Assembly (NCBI GenBank): GCA_036961445.1
Contig: JBALVO010000014.1
Span: 1-49,284, forward strand
Source of the DNA: JBALVO01 sp036961445
GTDB lineage: Bacteria; Pseudomonadota; Gammaproteobacteria; Pseudomonadales; Halieaceae
Length of the DNA stretch: 49,284 nucleotides
Reading direction: 5' to 3'
Shown here one piece after another: positions 32,780 through 42,035 of this stretch; positions within the stretch are counted from its first letter, which is position 1; each line of letters starts with the position of its first letter. The notes under the pieces are model-generated. The model ran no database searches, was not told where the DNA came from, and saw nothing but the letters and a program-made list of their open reading frames with translations. The position numbers and the translations under genes were made by a program.

Positions 32780-33992
32780 CGATACGAAAATGGATGTTTA
32801 TGCTGCGGTTCCTGATGAGCAGGGGCGGTTCGGGGCTTACGGCGGTAAGTTTGTTGCCGAGACCTTGATGTCGGCGCTCTCTGATCTGGAGGCGCTTTAT
32901 CGAAAACTTGCAGCAGACGCCGAGTTCCAGCGCGAATTGGACGCCGACCTGGCGCACTATGTGGGGCGGCCGTCACCTTTATACGAGGCGCAAAGATGGT
33001 CAGATAATATTGGTGGCGCTCGTATTTTCCTTAAGCGGGAAGATTTGAACCACACCGGTGCGCACAAAATTAACAACTGTATAGGTCAAGCCTTATTGGC
33101 CAAGCATATGGGTAAGAAGCGTGTTATCGCAGAGACCGGCGCGGGCCAGCATGGTGTCGCCACGGCGACAATCGCTGCGCGTTTGGGCCTTGAATGCCAG
33201 GTCTTTATGGGAGAGGACGACATTCATCGCCAGGCGCTGAATGTTTATCGCATGAAGTTACTGGGTGCCGAAGTGATTCCTGTCACCTCCGGGTCCAGGA
33301 CACTCAAGGATGCGATGAATGAGGCGATGCGCGATTGGGTAACCAATGTCGATGACACCTTTTATATCATTGGTACTGTTGCGGGTCCGCACCCGTACCC
33401 CATGCTGGTGCGGGATTTTCAGTGCGTTATAGGGCGCGAAGCCAGGGCGCAGTCACTTGCCCAGGCGGGGCGTTTGCCAGATGCACTGGTGGCCTGTGTC
33501 GGTGGTGGTTCCAACGCGATCGGTTTATTTCATCCTTTCCTGAAAGATGAAACGGTCGCTATGTACGGAGTGGAAGCCGGCGGTCACGGCATGTCAACCA
33601 ATCAACATGCCGCGCCATTGACGGCGGGAACGCCTGGCGTGCTGCATGGCAACCGGACTTATCTGATGCAGGACGCAGACGGTCAGATCATGCATACACA
33701 CTCTATTTCTGCGGGTCTGGATTACCCCGGAGTGGGTCCAGAGCATTCGTGGTTGAAGGATGTGGGTCGAGTTACCTACGTGGTGGCCGACGACGACGAG
33801 GCCCTCAAGGCGTTCCATACGCTGACCCGGGTGGAGGGTATTATGCCGGCCCTGGAGAGCAGTCACGCTCTGGCGTACGCTGAAAAACTGGCCGCCACTA
33901 TGACGCCGGAGCAAATGATAGTGGTTAATCTTTCAGGTCGTGGTGATAAAGATATTCATACTGTTGCCCAGATCGACGGCATCGGAATTTAA
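32772..33992 (+). CDS. trpB: Tryptophan synthase, beta subunit
   Basis: A 406-residue PLP enzyme that joins indole and serine. The PLP lysine is K99 in HTGAHKINNCIGQA, and the phosphate-binding loop is GGGSNAIGLF. The ATG at 32772 lies inside the 3' end of trpF; an alternative ATG at 32790 has no SD. It works as the alpha2beta2 complex with TrpA, encoded 12 bp downstream. Confidence 0.97.
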   Translation: MTSDTKMDVYAAVPDEQGRFGAYGGKFVAETLMSALSDLEALYRKLAADAEFQRELDADLAHYVGRPSPLYEAQRWSDNIGGARIFLKREDLNHTGAHKINNCIGQALLAKHMGKKRVIAETGAGQHGVATATIAARLGLECQVFMGEDDIHRQALNVYRMKLLGAEVIPVTSGSRTLKDAMNEAMRDWVTNVDDTFYIIGTVAGPHPYPMLVRDFQCVIGREARAQSLAQAGRLPDALVACVGGGSNAIGLFHPFLKDETVAMYGVEAGGHGMSTNQHAAPLTAGTPGVLHGNRTYLMQDADGQIMHTHSISAGLDYPGVGPEHSWLKDVGRVTYVVADDDEALKAFHTLTRVEGIMPALESSHALAYAEKLAATMTPEQMIVVNLSGRGDKDIHTVAQIDGIGI

Positions 33993-34004
33993 GGGGAAGG
34001 TGCA

Positions 34005-34826
34005 GTGAGTCGGATTGCAGGGCGTTTTCAGCAATTGTCAGAACAGGGGCGAACAGCCCTGATTCCTTATATCGTCGCGGGTGACCCCGGGCTGGACGTC
34101 ACGGTGGCGCTGATGCATGCATTAGTGAGCAGTGGGGCGGATATCATTGAGGTTGGCGTACCATTTTCAGATCCCATGTCGGAAGGGCCTGTCATTCAAT
34201 TGGGACATGAGCGCGCGCTGGCCAATGGAGCCAGCCTACGCAAAGTGTTGGACCTGGTGAGTGAGTTTCGCCAGACCGATGCAGACACGCCAGTATTGTT
34301 AATGGGTTATGCCAACCCTGTATTACATATGGGATATGCTGCCTTTGCCGATGCTGCGACGCAAGCGGGCATAGACGCACTGCTTACCGTGGACATTCCG
34401 CCTGAAGAAGTCGACGAGGTGAACGCTGAGCTGAGCCGAGTGGGTATGGATAACATCTTTCTGGTAGCGCCTACTACGCCCGATGAGCGCGTGGGACAAA
34501 TTGCCAGGCAGGCCAGCGGGTTCATCTATTATGTTTCATTAAAGGGCGTGACCGGTGCCGGGCACCTGAATGTCGATGAAGTGTCACAGCGTATCGAGGC
34601 TATTAAAAAACATAGCGCACTACCCGTTGCAGTAGGCTTTGGCATCAAGGATGCGGCGTCTGCAGCAGCAGTAGCCGCAGTAGCCGACGGCGTAGTGGTG
34701 GGCAGTGCCCTGGTTAATAGCATGGCGCAGGCGATAGAGGCCGGTGGCGACCATCAAGCAGCCGTGGCTGCGGCATGTGGGCTGTTGGCGGAGATTCGTC
34801 AGGGGATTGACAGCATCGCTTCCTAG
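34005..34826 (+). CDS. trpA: Tryptophan synthase, alpha subunit
   Basis: A 273-residue TIM-barrel enzyme that cleaves indole-3-glycerol phosphate to indole and glyceraldehyde 3-phosphate. The catalytic E49 (IIEVGVPFSDP) is present. The residue corresponding to E. coli D60, usually in the form DGP, reads SEGPVIQ, with E60: a conservative change also recalled in other bacteria. The start is GTG with AAGG 5 bases upstream. The gene follows trpB closely. Confidence 0.95.
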   Translation: MSRIAGRFQQLSEQGRTALIPYIVAGDPGLDVTVALMHALVSSGADIIEVGVPFSDPMSEGPVIQLGHERALANGASLRKVLDLVSEFRQTDADTPVLLMGYANPVLHMGYAAFADAATQAGIDALLTVDIPPEEVDEVNAELSRVGMDNIFLVAPTTPDERVGQIARQASGFIYYVSLKGVTGAGHLNVDEVSQRIEAIKKHSALPVAVGFGIKDAASAAAVAAVADGVVVGSALVNSMAQAIEAGGDHQAAVAAACGLLAEIRQGIDSIAS

Positions 34827-34876
34827 TTGCCCCATGCCGCGTTTATAATGGCGACTTCGAAGGGGTGGGGAATACC

Positions 34877-35818
34877 ATGAGTTGGATTGATAAGATTCTA
34901 CCGTCAGGCGTCCGCAGCGAGCAGAGCGACCAGAGCTCCAGCAGCGTGCCTGAGGGGCTATGGAAAAAGTGTGTCAAATGTGACGCTGTGCTTTACCGCC
35001 CCGACGTTGAACGAAATGACGACGTTTGCCCCAAGTGCGACCACCATATGCGTATTGGAGCCCGTCGGCGCCTGGCGATTTTTCTGGATGATGCTGGCGG
35101 AGAAGAGATCCTGTCTGACATTGAACCGGTGGATCGGCTTAAGTTCAAGGATAAGAAACGCTATCGTGACCGCCTCACAGCTGCGCAGAAGTCCACTGGA
35201 GAGAAAGACGCGTTGATCGCCATGCGCGGTGCCTTGCGCGGTATGCCTCTGGTATCCGTTGCCTTTGAGTTCAACTTTCACGGCGGCTCTATGGGCTACG
35301 CCGTGGGCGAAAAATTTACTCGTGCCGCGCAGCTGGCATTGGAAGAGCGTATACCCCTGGTTTGTTTTGCCGCCTCGGGTGGAGCAAGGATGCAGGAGGC
35401 CTTGATATCGCTGATGCAAATGGCCAAGACCAGTGCCGTAATCGAACGTATGAAGCTTGCGGGCGTGCCCTATATTTCTGTAATGACCGATCCTATCTAC
35501 GGCGGCGTTTCTGCGTCATTGGCGTTATTGGGCGATATCAACATTGCCGAGCCTGATGCGCGAGCTGGATTTGCCGGCCCCAATATTATCGAGCAGACTA
35601 TTCGTCAAAAACTGCCCAAGGGCTTCCAGCGGAGCGAGTTCCTGCTGGAGCATGGTGCAATTGATATGATTGTGCACCGTACCGAAATGCGCGACACCAT
35701 TGCCTCCTTGTTGTCCAAGTTGACCAACCAGACTCTGGATCCGGTTGAACCACAATTACCGCCGTCGGAAGAAGGCGCCGCCGATGAGGCTGTTGTTGCA
35801 CCAGAAGGGGATGAATAA
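34877..35818 (+). CDS. accD: Acetyl-CoA carboxylase, carboxyltransferase beta subunit
   Basis: A 313-residue subunit which, with AccA, transfers CO2 from biotin to acetyl-CoA in fatty-acid synthesis. The zinc finger uses C32, C35, C51 and C54 (CVKCD, CPKCDHH); the crotonase-fold part has SGGARMQEALISLMQMAK. An in-frame GTG at 34865 exists, but the ATG at 34877 with GGGGA is preferred. The C-terminus is an acidic extension, common in this group. Its stop overlaps the folC start. Confidence 0.96.
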   Translation: MSWIDKILPSGVRSEQSDQSSSSVPEGLWKKCVKCDAVLYRPDVERNDDVCPKCDHHMRIGARRRLAIFLDDAGGEEILSDIEPVDRLKFKDKKRYRDRLTAAQKSTGEKDALIAMRGALRGMPLVSVAFEFNFHGGSMGYAVGEKFTRAAQLALEERIPLVCFAASGGARMQEALISLMQMAKTSAVIERMKLAGVPYISVMTDPIYGGVSASLALLGDINIAEPDARAGFAGPNIIEQTIRQKLPKGFQRSEFLLEHGAIDMIVHRTEMRDTIASLLSKLTNQTLDPVEPQLPPSEEGAADEAVVAPEGDE

Positions 35819-37130
35819 GGCCTCACTGGAGCAGTGGTTGCAACGACTGGAGTGCCTGCATCCCAAGGCGATGGAGTTGGGGCTGGAGCGCGTATCCGCT
35901 GTTGCCCATAAAATGGGCTTGCTACCGCTAAAGCAACCTGTTGTTACTGTTGCGGGGACTAATGGTAAAGGCTCTACGGTGGCGGTGCTGGAAGCCCTGT
36001 TGAATGAATGCGGGTATACCACGGGTGCTTTTACGTCGCCGCACTTTTTTCGTTTCAACGAAAGAATACGTGTGGCGGGCGTGGAGGCCCTGGATGAAGA
36101 CATTGTGGCAGCCTTTGTCGCTATCGATGCCGCCAGGGAAGATGTATCACTGACGTATTTTGAGTTTGCGACACTGGCCGCTTTGCTGGTTTTTAAAGTA
36201 AACGATCCAGACATTGTGATTCTGGAGGTTGGCCTGGGAGGGCGGCTGGACTCGGTGAATATTGTCGATGCCAGCGTAGCGGTGATCACCAGTATTGACC
36301 TGGATCACCAGGACTGGCTGGGGCAGACCAGAGGAGAGATTGCTCGGGAAAAGGCCGGAATTATGCGTGCAGCCAAACCCGTGGTGATTGCTGATCCGTT
36401 AGCGCCACCAGAGTTGCTGGCGTGCGCAGCGGCTGTGGCGGCCGCACCGGTGTTGTGCCTGGATCGTGATTTTTGGGTGCAGGAGACGGGCGTGCAGTGG
36501 GGTGGTGTTTTATCTCAGGTACCTCGGGCTGGGCAGCAAGACGGTCAGATGCAAAACGCGCAACGCAAGCTACTGCTGCAAGAAAAAGGGCCCCTGTTGC
36601 CGCAAAACATCTGTGCGGCGCTGCAGGCAGCTGTATTGTTGCAAGTGGAGTTCAGTGACGAGCAGATACAGCTGGCTCTGGACAAGGTGGTCCTGCCGGG
36701 GCGCCGCCAGGAGCAGCACCTGGCGGGTCGCGACTATGTGCTGGACGTTGCACACAACCCCGCATCAGTTAATAAATTACTTGAGCATATTTCGGTAACT
36801 CGCTGTAAAGGAAGAACTATCGCTCTATTTTCTGTTATGGCGGATAAGGATGTTGAGACGATGATCCGGTCCACTTCAGGTGTCTTTGACGCCTGGTTTC
36901 TGGCGGATCAACCGGGCAACGAGCGCGCGGTCGCTGCGTCGGACGTAGCAGCGTTGTTGTACGCTGCAGGGCAGAACATGATCAGCGTCAGTAAAAACCT
37001 GCGGCAGGCATTCAGGCGTGCGCAGGGTTTAATGGTGGAAGGTGATCGCCTGGTGGTGTTTGGCTCGTTTTTTACTGTGGCCGAGGTGTTGCCGCAGTTG
37101 GACAAGGATAGAAGGAAGTATGGGGCCTAG
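35811..37130 (+). CDS. folC: Dihydrofolate / folylpolyglutamate synthase
   Basis: A 439-residue Mur-ligase-family enzyme that adds dihydropteroate-glutamate links and then further glutamates to folates. The ATP loop is VAGTNGKGSTV (about 47-57), with YFEFATLAAL, EVGLGGRLDSVN and VLDVAHNPASV following. The ATG at 35811 overlaps accD by 8 bp; an ATG at 35784 has a better SD (AAGAAGG, 8 bases) and would add nine residues, so the start is not certain. Confidence 0.94.
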   Translation: MNKASLEQWLQRLECLHPKAMELGLERVSAVAHKMGLLPLKQPVVTVAGTNGKGSTVAVLEALLNECGYTTGAFTSPHFFRFNERIRVAGVEALDEDIVAAFVAIDAAREDVSLTYFEFATLAALLVFKVNDPDIVILEVGLGGRLDSVNIVDASVAVITSIDLDHQDWLGQTRGEIAREKAGIMRAAKPVVIADPLAPPELLACAAAVAAAPVLCLDRDFWVQETGVQWGGVLSQVPRAGQQDGQMQNAQRKLLLQEKGPLLPQNICAALQAAVLLQVEFSDEQIQLALDKVVLPGRRQEQHLAGRDYVLDVAHNPASVNKLLEHISVTRCKGRTIALFSVMADKDVETMIRSTSGVFDAWFLADQPGNERAVAASDVAALLYAAGQNMISVSKNLRQAFRRAQGLMVEGDRLVVFGSFFTVAEVLPQLDKDRRKYGA

Positions 37131-37133
37131 CTC

Positions 37134-37745
37134 GTGAATGATATTCTCAAACAGCGATTGGTCGGCGCACTCATCCTGGTAGCATTGGGCGTGGTATTCT
37201 GGCCGATTATTTTTGTCGAGCCAGGAGATCAAGCAGTGGCGCAGCGGGCCCGCATTCCGGCGCGACCCGATGTTACAACGACGCCCATTGAAGCGCCTGA
37301 TCTGGCTGGTATACGAACTTCCCCACAACTTACCGTGCAGGAGGAGCCAGAACCTGTGGAGCCTGCCGCAGCTGTGACTAAGGCAGAACCTGGTTCACAG
37401 ACGAGCATTGATAAACCCAAACCGGTCCCCATTGTAAGTAAGGGTGCGTTAGAACGCACACGCACGGAACCTCCGGCAAAGATGGCCATTGACGCCGACG
37501 GTGTCCCCGTGGCCTGGATATTACAGGTCGCTAGCGTGAGCAGCGCAGAGAAGGCTGATCAATTGCGTGATCGTTTATTGCAAGTGGACAAGAAGGCGTA
37601 TGTAAAAAAGATCAAAAGTGGCGGCAAAGTTTTTTATCGGGTTTATATAGGGCCAAAATTTGAACGAGCGGCACTGGAGACCATGCAGCCAAATATCGAT
37701 GCAGAGTTTGGTGTGACGTCGATGATCGCCCGGTACATTCCTTGA
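37134..37745 (+). CDS. dedD: DedD-like cell-division protein with SPOR domain
   Basis: A 203-residue bitopic membrane protein. A transmembrane helix (about 9-28, LVGALILVALGVVFWPIIF) is followed by a Pro/Glu-rich linker (about 40-120) and a C-terminal SPOR domain (about 125-203, WILQVASVSSAEKADQLRDR) that binds denuded septal peptidoglycan. Gene position between folC and cvpA is standard for dedD. It starts at GTG 3 bp after the folC stop. Confidence 0.88.
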   Translation: MNDILKQRLVGALILVALGVVFWPIIFVEPGDQAVAQRARIPARPDVTTTPIEAPDLAGIRTSPQLTVQEEPEPVEPAAAVTKAEPGSQTSIDKPKPVPIVSKGALERTRTEPPAKMAIDADGVPVAWILQVASVSSAEKADQLRDRLLQVDKKAYVKKIKSGGKVFYRVYIGPKFERAALETMQPNIDAEFGVTSMIARYIP

Positions 37746-37746
37746 T

Positions 37747-38289
37747 GTGCCCATTTACGGTCAGCAAACGGTGGTGAGCTGGACCCACCTGAATGGGGTG
37801 GACTGGGTGATCATCGTTATCCTGAGCTTATCGACGCTGCTGAGCCTGTGGCGGGGTTTCGCCAGAGAGGCGCTCTCTCTGGCAGGTTGGGTGGCTGCTT
37901 TCATACTTGCCAATCTGTTCGTGGATCCAATGGCATCGTTGCTTTCCAATTGGATCGTAAATATTACCGGCCGCTATGTGGCAGCCTATGCCATTATTTT
38001 TGTCAGTACGCTACTGGTCGCCCAGATACTGATTAAGCTGACGGCTCAGGTGGTCAAGGTTACCGGACTGACGGTACTGGACCGGGTGCTCGGCACGGTT
38101 TTTGGTTTCACCCGTGGCGTTATTGTTATTCTGGTGGCTGTTTTCGTGCTGCGGCAACTGGCGCCCCCGGAGAATCTGCAGTGGTTGCATCAATCCCAGT
38201 TGATGCCGCACCTGGATATGTTGGCGTACTGGGCGCAAATGTTGTTTTCCCAGTTCAACTCCGGGCAGGGGTCCGGAATATCAATTTGA
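37747..38289 (+). CDS. cvpA: CvpA family inner-membrane protein
   Basis: A 180-residue membrane protein with four hydrophobic helices (about 18-35, 42-62, 78-100 and 115-135) and the family segment LLSLWRGFAREALSLAGW. CvpA is needed for colicin V export and, in several enterics, for envelope resistance to bile salts; its molecular function is unsettled. The GTG at 37747 directly follows the dedD stop but lacks an SD; GTG at 37771 or 37774 is an alternative. The gene always lies before purF in this lineage. Confidence 0.88.
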   Translation: MPIYGQQTVVSWTHLNGVDWVIIVILSLSTLLSLWRGFAREALSLAGWVAAFILANLFVDPMASLLSNWIVNITGRYVAAYAIIFVSTLLVAQILIKLTAQVVKVTGLTVLDRVLGTVFGFTRGVIVILVAVFVLRQLAPPENLQWLHQSQLMPHLDMLAYWAQMLFSQFNSGQGSGISI

Positions 38290-38316
38290 ATTGACGAGTT
38301 TTGAGGTGAATGCTGA

Positions 38317-39837
38317 ATGTGTGGTCTGGTTGGGTTAGTTGCAAAAACTGATGTCGCCCCCGATATTTACGATGCCCTGACGGTATTGCAGCATCGCGGA
38401 CAGGACGCGGCAGGCATAATGACCTGCACGGGCGGCAAGTTTAGCCTGCGCAAGAGCGAAGGGCTGGTGCGCGATGTCTTTCGACAGAACCATATGCAGC
38501 GACTGCAGGGAACCATGGGTATAGGCCATGTGCGCTATCCCACTGCTGGCAGCTCCGGAGCTGCCCTGGCTCAGCCTTTTTATGTCAACTCCCCCTATGG
38601 TATAGCGCTGGCTCATAACGGTAACCTGACCAACTCTGAACAGCTGACGAAGGAGCTTTTTCAGGACGACCTGCGCCATCTCAATACAGATTCTGACTCC
38701 GAGGTGTTACTCAATATATTTGCCCATGAACTGCAGACATTGGGTAAGTTGAGCCCCTGCGCTGCTGATATTTTTAAGGCAGTGGAAGCGGTTCATCAAC
38801 GTTGTCGAGGCGGGTATGCAGTAGTGGGGCTGTTGGTGAACTACGGCGTAGTGGGTTTTCGCGACCCTATGGGTATTCGCCCCCTGGTCGTCGGTCAGCG
38901 TGAGAGCGCCTCTGGTCCGGAGTTTATGATCGCCTCTGAGAGTGTGGCTCTGGATGTTTTGGGCTTTACCTTATTGGGCGATGTAGCTCCGGGTGAAGCG
39001 ATCTTTATCGATCAGGATGGCCAACTGCATCGGCATCAGTGTGCCCCTCTGTCTAGCCTGCGACCTTGTATTTTTGAGCATGTGTATTTTGCCCGCCCCG
39101 ATTCGTTAATGGACGGTATATCTGTTTATAAAACGCGCATGCGCCAGGGCGAGACCCTGGCCAAGAAAATTCGCAAGCTGCGTCCGGAGCTGGATATCGA
39201 CGTGATAATACCGATACCCGATACCAGTCGTATTGCCGCCCAGTCCATGGCCCATGAACTGGACATCAAGTTTCGCGAAGGCTTGATGAAAAACCGCTAT
39301 ATAGGCCGTACGTTTATCATGCCAGGGCAGAGTCAGCGCAAGAAGTCGGTGCGCCAGAAGCTCAACCCGGTGCCGCTGGAATTTGAAGGCAAAAACGTGA
39401 TGCTGGTAGACGACTCGATAGTGCGTGGTACCACCTGTCGCCAGATTATTGAAATGGCCAGGGAAGCCGGCGCCGCCAATGTTTATTTCGCGTCGGCGGC
39501 GCCACCAGTGCGTTATCCCAACGTCTACGGTATAGATATGCCTTCAGCCGCGGAGCTGATTGCCCACAATCGAACAGTAGAAGAAGTTTGTGAGTTGATT
39601 GGGGCGGATTGGTTGGTTTACCAGGATCTGGACGACCTGGTGCAGTGTTCCAAGGATGGTAACCCGGCGGTGGATGGTTTTGATTGTTCCGTTTTCAGTG
39701 GTGAATATAACACTGGCGATGTAGATCAGAATTACCTTGATCGGGTGGAATCACTGCGTAATGATGATGCGCAAAATGAAATGAGAGCTGAATGGCTGGC
39801 AGATGGCGGCGTCGTCGGCCTGCATAACGACGTTTAG
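38317..39837 (+). CDS. purF: Amidophosphoribosyltransferase
   Basis: A 506-residue enzyme for the first step of purine synthesis, using glutamine to aminate PRPP. The N-terminal nucleophile is C2 (MCGLVGLV), exposed by Met removal. The glutamine site contains HVRYPTAGSSG, and the PRPP loop is VMLVDDSIVRGTT. A GAGGTG SD lies about 8 bases before the ATG. The E. coli-type form without a propeptide is seen. Confidence 0.97.
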   Translation: MCGLVGLVAKTDVAPDIYDALTVLQHRGQDAAGIMTCTGGKFSLRKSEGLVRDVFRQNHMQRLQGTMGIGHVRYPTAGSSGAALAQPFYVNSPYGIALAHNGNLTNSEQLTKELFQDDLRHLNTDSDSEVLLNIFAHELQTLGKLSPCAADIFKAVEAVHQRCRGGYAVVGLLVNYGVVGFRDPMGIRPLVVGQRESASGPEFMIASESVALDVLGFTLLGDVAPGEAIFIDQDGQLHRHQCAPLSSLRPCIFEHVYFARPDSLMDGISVYKTRMRQGETLAKKIRKLRPELDIDVIIPIPDTSRIAAQSMAHELDIKFREGLMKNRYIGRTFIMPGQSQRKKSVRQKLNPVPLEFEGKNVMLVDDSIVRGTTCRQIIEMAREAGAANVYFASAAPPVRYPNVYGIDMPSAAELIAHNRTVEEVCELIGADWLVYQDLDDLVQCSKDGNPAVDGFDCSVFSGEYNTGDVDQNYLDRVESLRNDDAQNEMRAEWLADGGVVGLHNDV

Positions 39838-39846
39838 AAGATAATT

Positions 39847-41049
39847 ATGACTGATGGTAAGGGTTTTGACACATTGGAGGGGCTCCACCCGGATACCCTG
39901 GCTGTGCGCTCAGGGATTGCACGTACAGCGGAAGGCGAACACAGCGAGCCGATTTTCGCCACCTCCAGTTATGTATTCGACAATGCTGCTGATGCCGCGG
40001 CGCGCTTTGCCGGGGAAGCTCCTGGCAATGTTTACTCGCGCTATACCAATCCCACTGTGCGCACTTTTGAGCAGCGCCTCGCGGCACTCGAAGGTGCCGA
40101 TGCGGCCGTAGCGACGGCCTCAGGTATGGCGGCAATACTCAGTACCTGTATGGCGTTGCTCAAGTCCGGAGATCATGTAGTGTGCTCCCGCGATGTATTT
40201 GGCACCACCGTGAACCTGTTTGCTAAATACCTGGCAAAATTTGGTGTACAAGTGACGTTTGTACCGCTGTTGGACGCGGCACAGTGGCGGGCGGCGATGC
40301 GCCCGAATACAGCGATGCTATTTGTCGAGACGCCTTCCAATCCGCTGTGTGAAGTGGCCGATCTGGCAGCGCTTTCTTTGCTCGCCAGGGAAAATGCCAG
40401 CGTGCTGGTAGTAGACAATTGTTTTTGTACCCCGGCACTGCAAAAGCCATTGACCCTGGGCGCTGATATCGTCGTACACTCTGCGACCAAGTACCTGGAC
40501 GGACAGGGGCGTTGTGTGGGCGGGGCGGTAGTCGGTGGTGAGCAGCACATGGATGAAGTGCTTACGTTTCTGCGCACCTGTGGGCCGACCATGAGTGCAT
40601 TTAACGCCTGGGTCTTTCTTAAAGGTCTGGAAACCCTGGGCTTGCGTATGGATGCTCATAGCCGATCGGCGCTGGATATAGCCGCGTGGCTACAACAACA
40701 CGACGCAGTAGAGAAGGTTTTTTATGCCGGACTGCCGGATCATCCGGGTCATGAATTGGCTTGTCAGCAACAGAGCGCGTTTGGCGGTGTGTTGTCTTTT
40801 AAGGTGAAAGGCGGACAAGAGCAGGCGTGGCAGGTTATTGACGCCACCCGAATTATGTCGCTCACTGCCAATCTGGGGGATGCCAAATCCACGATTGTAC
40901 ATCCGGCGACAACCACCCATAGCCGTTTAAGTGAGCAGGGGCGGAAAGAGGCCGGGATCACTGACAACCTCATTCGCGTCGCGGTGGGGCTTGAACATGT
41001 GGACGATTTGAAGGCGGATTTGCAGCGCGGCTTTACCGGCCTGAACTGA
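39847..41049 (+). CDS. metZ: O-succinylhomoserine sulfhydrylase
   Basis: A 400-residue PLP enzyme of the Cys/Met-metabolism family that makes homocysteine from O-succinylhomoserine and sulfide. The PLP lysine is K215 in HSATKYLDGQGR, with YSRYTNPTVRTFEQRLA and ATASGMAAI near the N-terminus. The purF-metZ order is the same as in Pseudomonas. Cystathionine gamma-synthase is a related alternative, but the gene context favours MetZ. Confidence 0.92.
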   Translation: MTDGKGFDTLEGLHPDTLAVRSGIARTAEGEHSEPIFATSSYVFDNAADAAARFAGEAPGNVYSRYTNPTVRTFEQRLAALEGADAAVATASGMAAILSTCMALLKSGDHVVCSRDVFGTTVNLFAKYLAKFGVQVTFVPLLDAAQWRAAMRPNTAMLFVETPSNPLCEVADLAALSLLARENASVLVVDNCFCTPALQKPLTLGADIVVHSATKYLDGQGRCVGGAVVGGEQHMDEVLTFLRTCGPTMSAFNAWVFLKGLETLGLRMDAHSRSALDIAAWLQQHDAVEKVFYAGLPDHPGHELACQQQSAFGGVLSFKVKGGQEQAWQVIDATRIMSLTANLGDAKSTIVHPATTTHSRLSEQGRKEAGITDNLIRVAVGLEHVDDLKADLQRGFTGLN

Positions 41050-41093
41050 GTAAAAACTGCAGGCAGCTAGCAACACATATCCGGGGCAATAAG

Positions 41094-42023
41094 ATGCAAT
41101 TACAAGGCGTAATCGATACTGCTGTGGCCGAAGTCGGGCAGGTGTTACTGGGCAAGGATGTGCAGATAAGGTTGGCGCTGTGCTGTCTTTTCGCCAGGGG
41201 GCACTTATTGATAGAAGACTTGCCCGGCATGGGCAAAACCACGTTATCCCATGCGTTGGCGCAAGTGCTGGGTCTGTCCTGGAAGCGAGTGCAGTTCACT
41301 AGCGACCTGTTGCCGGCAGATATTCTTGGGGTGTCGGTGTATGACCGCAATGACGCCAGTTTCAGTTTTCATCCCGGACCCATTTTCACGCAGTTATTAC
41401 TGGCAGATGAAATTAATCGCACTACGCCGCGCACCCAGAGTGCTTTGCTCGAGGCCATGGCCGAAGGGCAGGTCACAGTTGAAGGAGAGACGCGGGCGCT
41501 GCCTGACCCGTTTTTTGTAATCGCTACACAGAATCCGACGCATCAGTCCGGCACCTATCCCTTGCCTGAGTCACAGCTTGATCGTTTTTTGATGCGGCTG
41601 GAGCTGGGCTATCCGCACCCGCAAGCGGAGCGAGAAATGTTGCAGCGCGCACAATCTTCGGTCAACAGCGGTAAGGCGCTTGTGCAACGTATCGACCGGA
41701 CGCAGCTGGATACCATACGCAGTACCATCGGTCAGGTGCATGCCTCAGATAACTTACTGGATTATTTGCAGCGACTGGTAGCGTATACGCGCGAATCTGC
41801 TGAGTTTGAAGTGGGACTATCACCACGCGGCGCCCTGGCGCTGTTGGAAAGTGCCAAAACCTGGGCTGTGATGCACAATCGCGGTCACGTGGTGCCAGAG
41901 GATTTACAAATAGTCTTGCCTGCAGTGGCAGCGCATCGCCTGGTACCCAGTGGTGATTACGCCGGTGATGGCGGTGCGCTGGTCGCTTTACTGCAGCGCA
42001 ACGTGGACGTGATCAGGCCTTGA
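41094..42023 (+). CDS. MoxR-family AAA+ ATPase
   Basis: A 309-residue AAA+ chaperone-like ATPase. Walker A is LPGMGKTT (43-50), Walker B is LLLADEINR, and ATQNPTHQSGTYPLPESQLDRF is the sensor region of the MoxR/RavA-like AAA_3 group. MoxR proteins are thought to help metal insertion or assembly of partner proteins. It is the first gene of moxR-DUF58-tgpA; the client is unknown. Confidence 0.92.
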   Translation: MQLQGVIDTAVAEVGQVLLGKDVQIRLALCCLFARGHLLIEDLPGMGKTTLSHALAQVLGLSWKRVQFTSDLLPADILGVSVYDRNDASFSFHPGPIFTQLLLADEINRTTPRTQSALLEAMAEGQVTVEGETRALPDPFFVIATQNPTHQSGTYPLPESQLDRFLMRLELGYPHPQAEREMLQRAQSSVNSGKALVQRIDRTQLDTIRSTIGQVHASDNLLDYLQRLVAYTRESAEFEVGLSPRGALALLESAKTWAVMHNRGHVVPEDLQIVLPAVAAHRLVPSGDYAGDGGALVALLQRNVDVIRP

Positions 42024-42035
42024 TCGGTTAAATCG

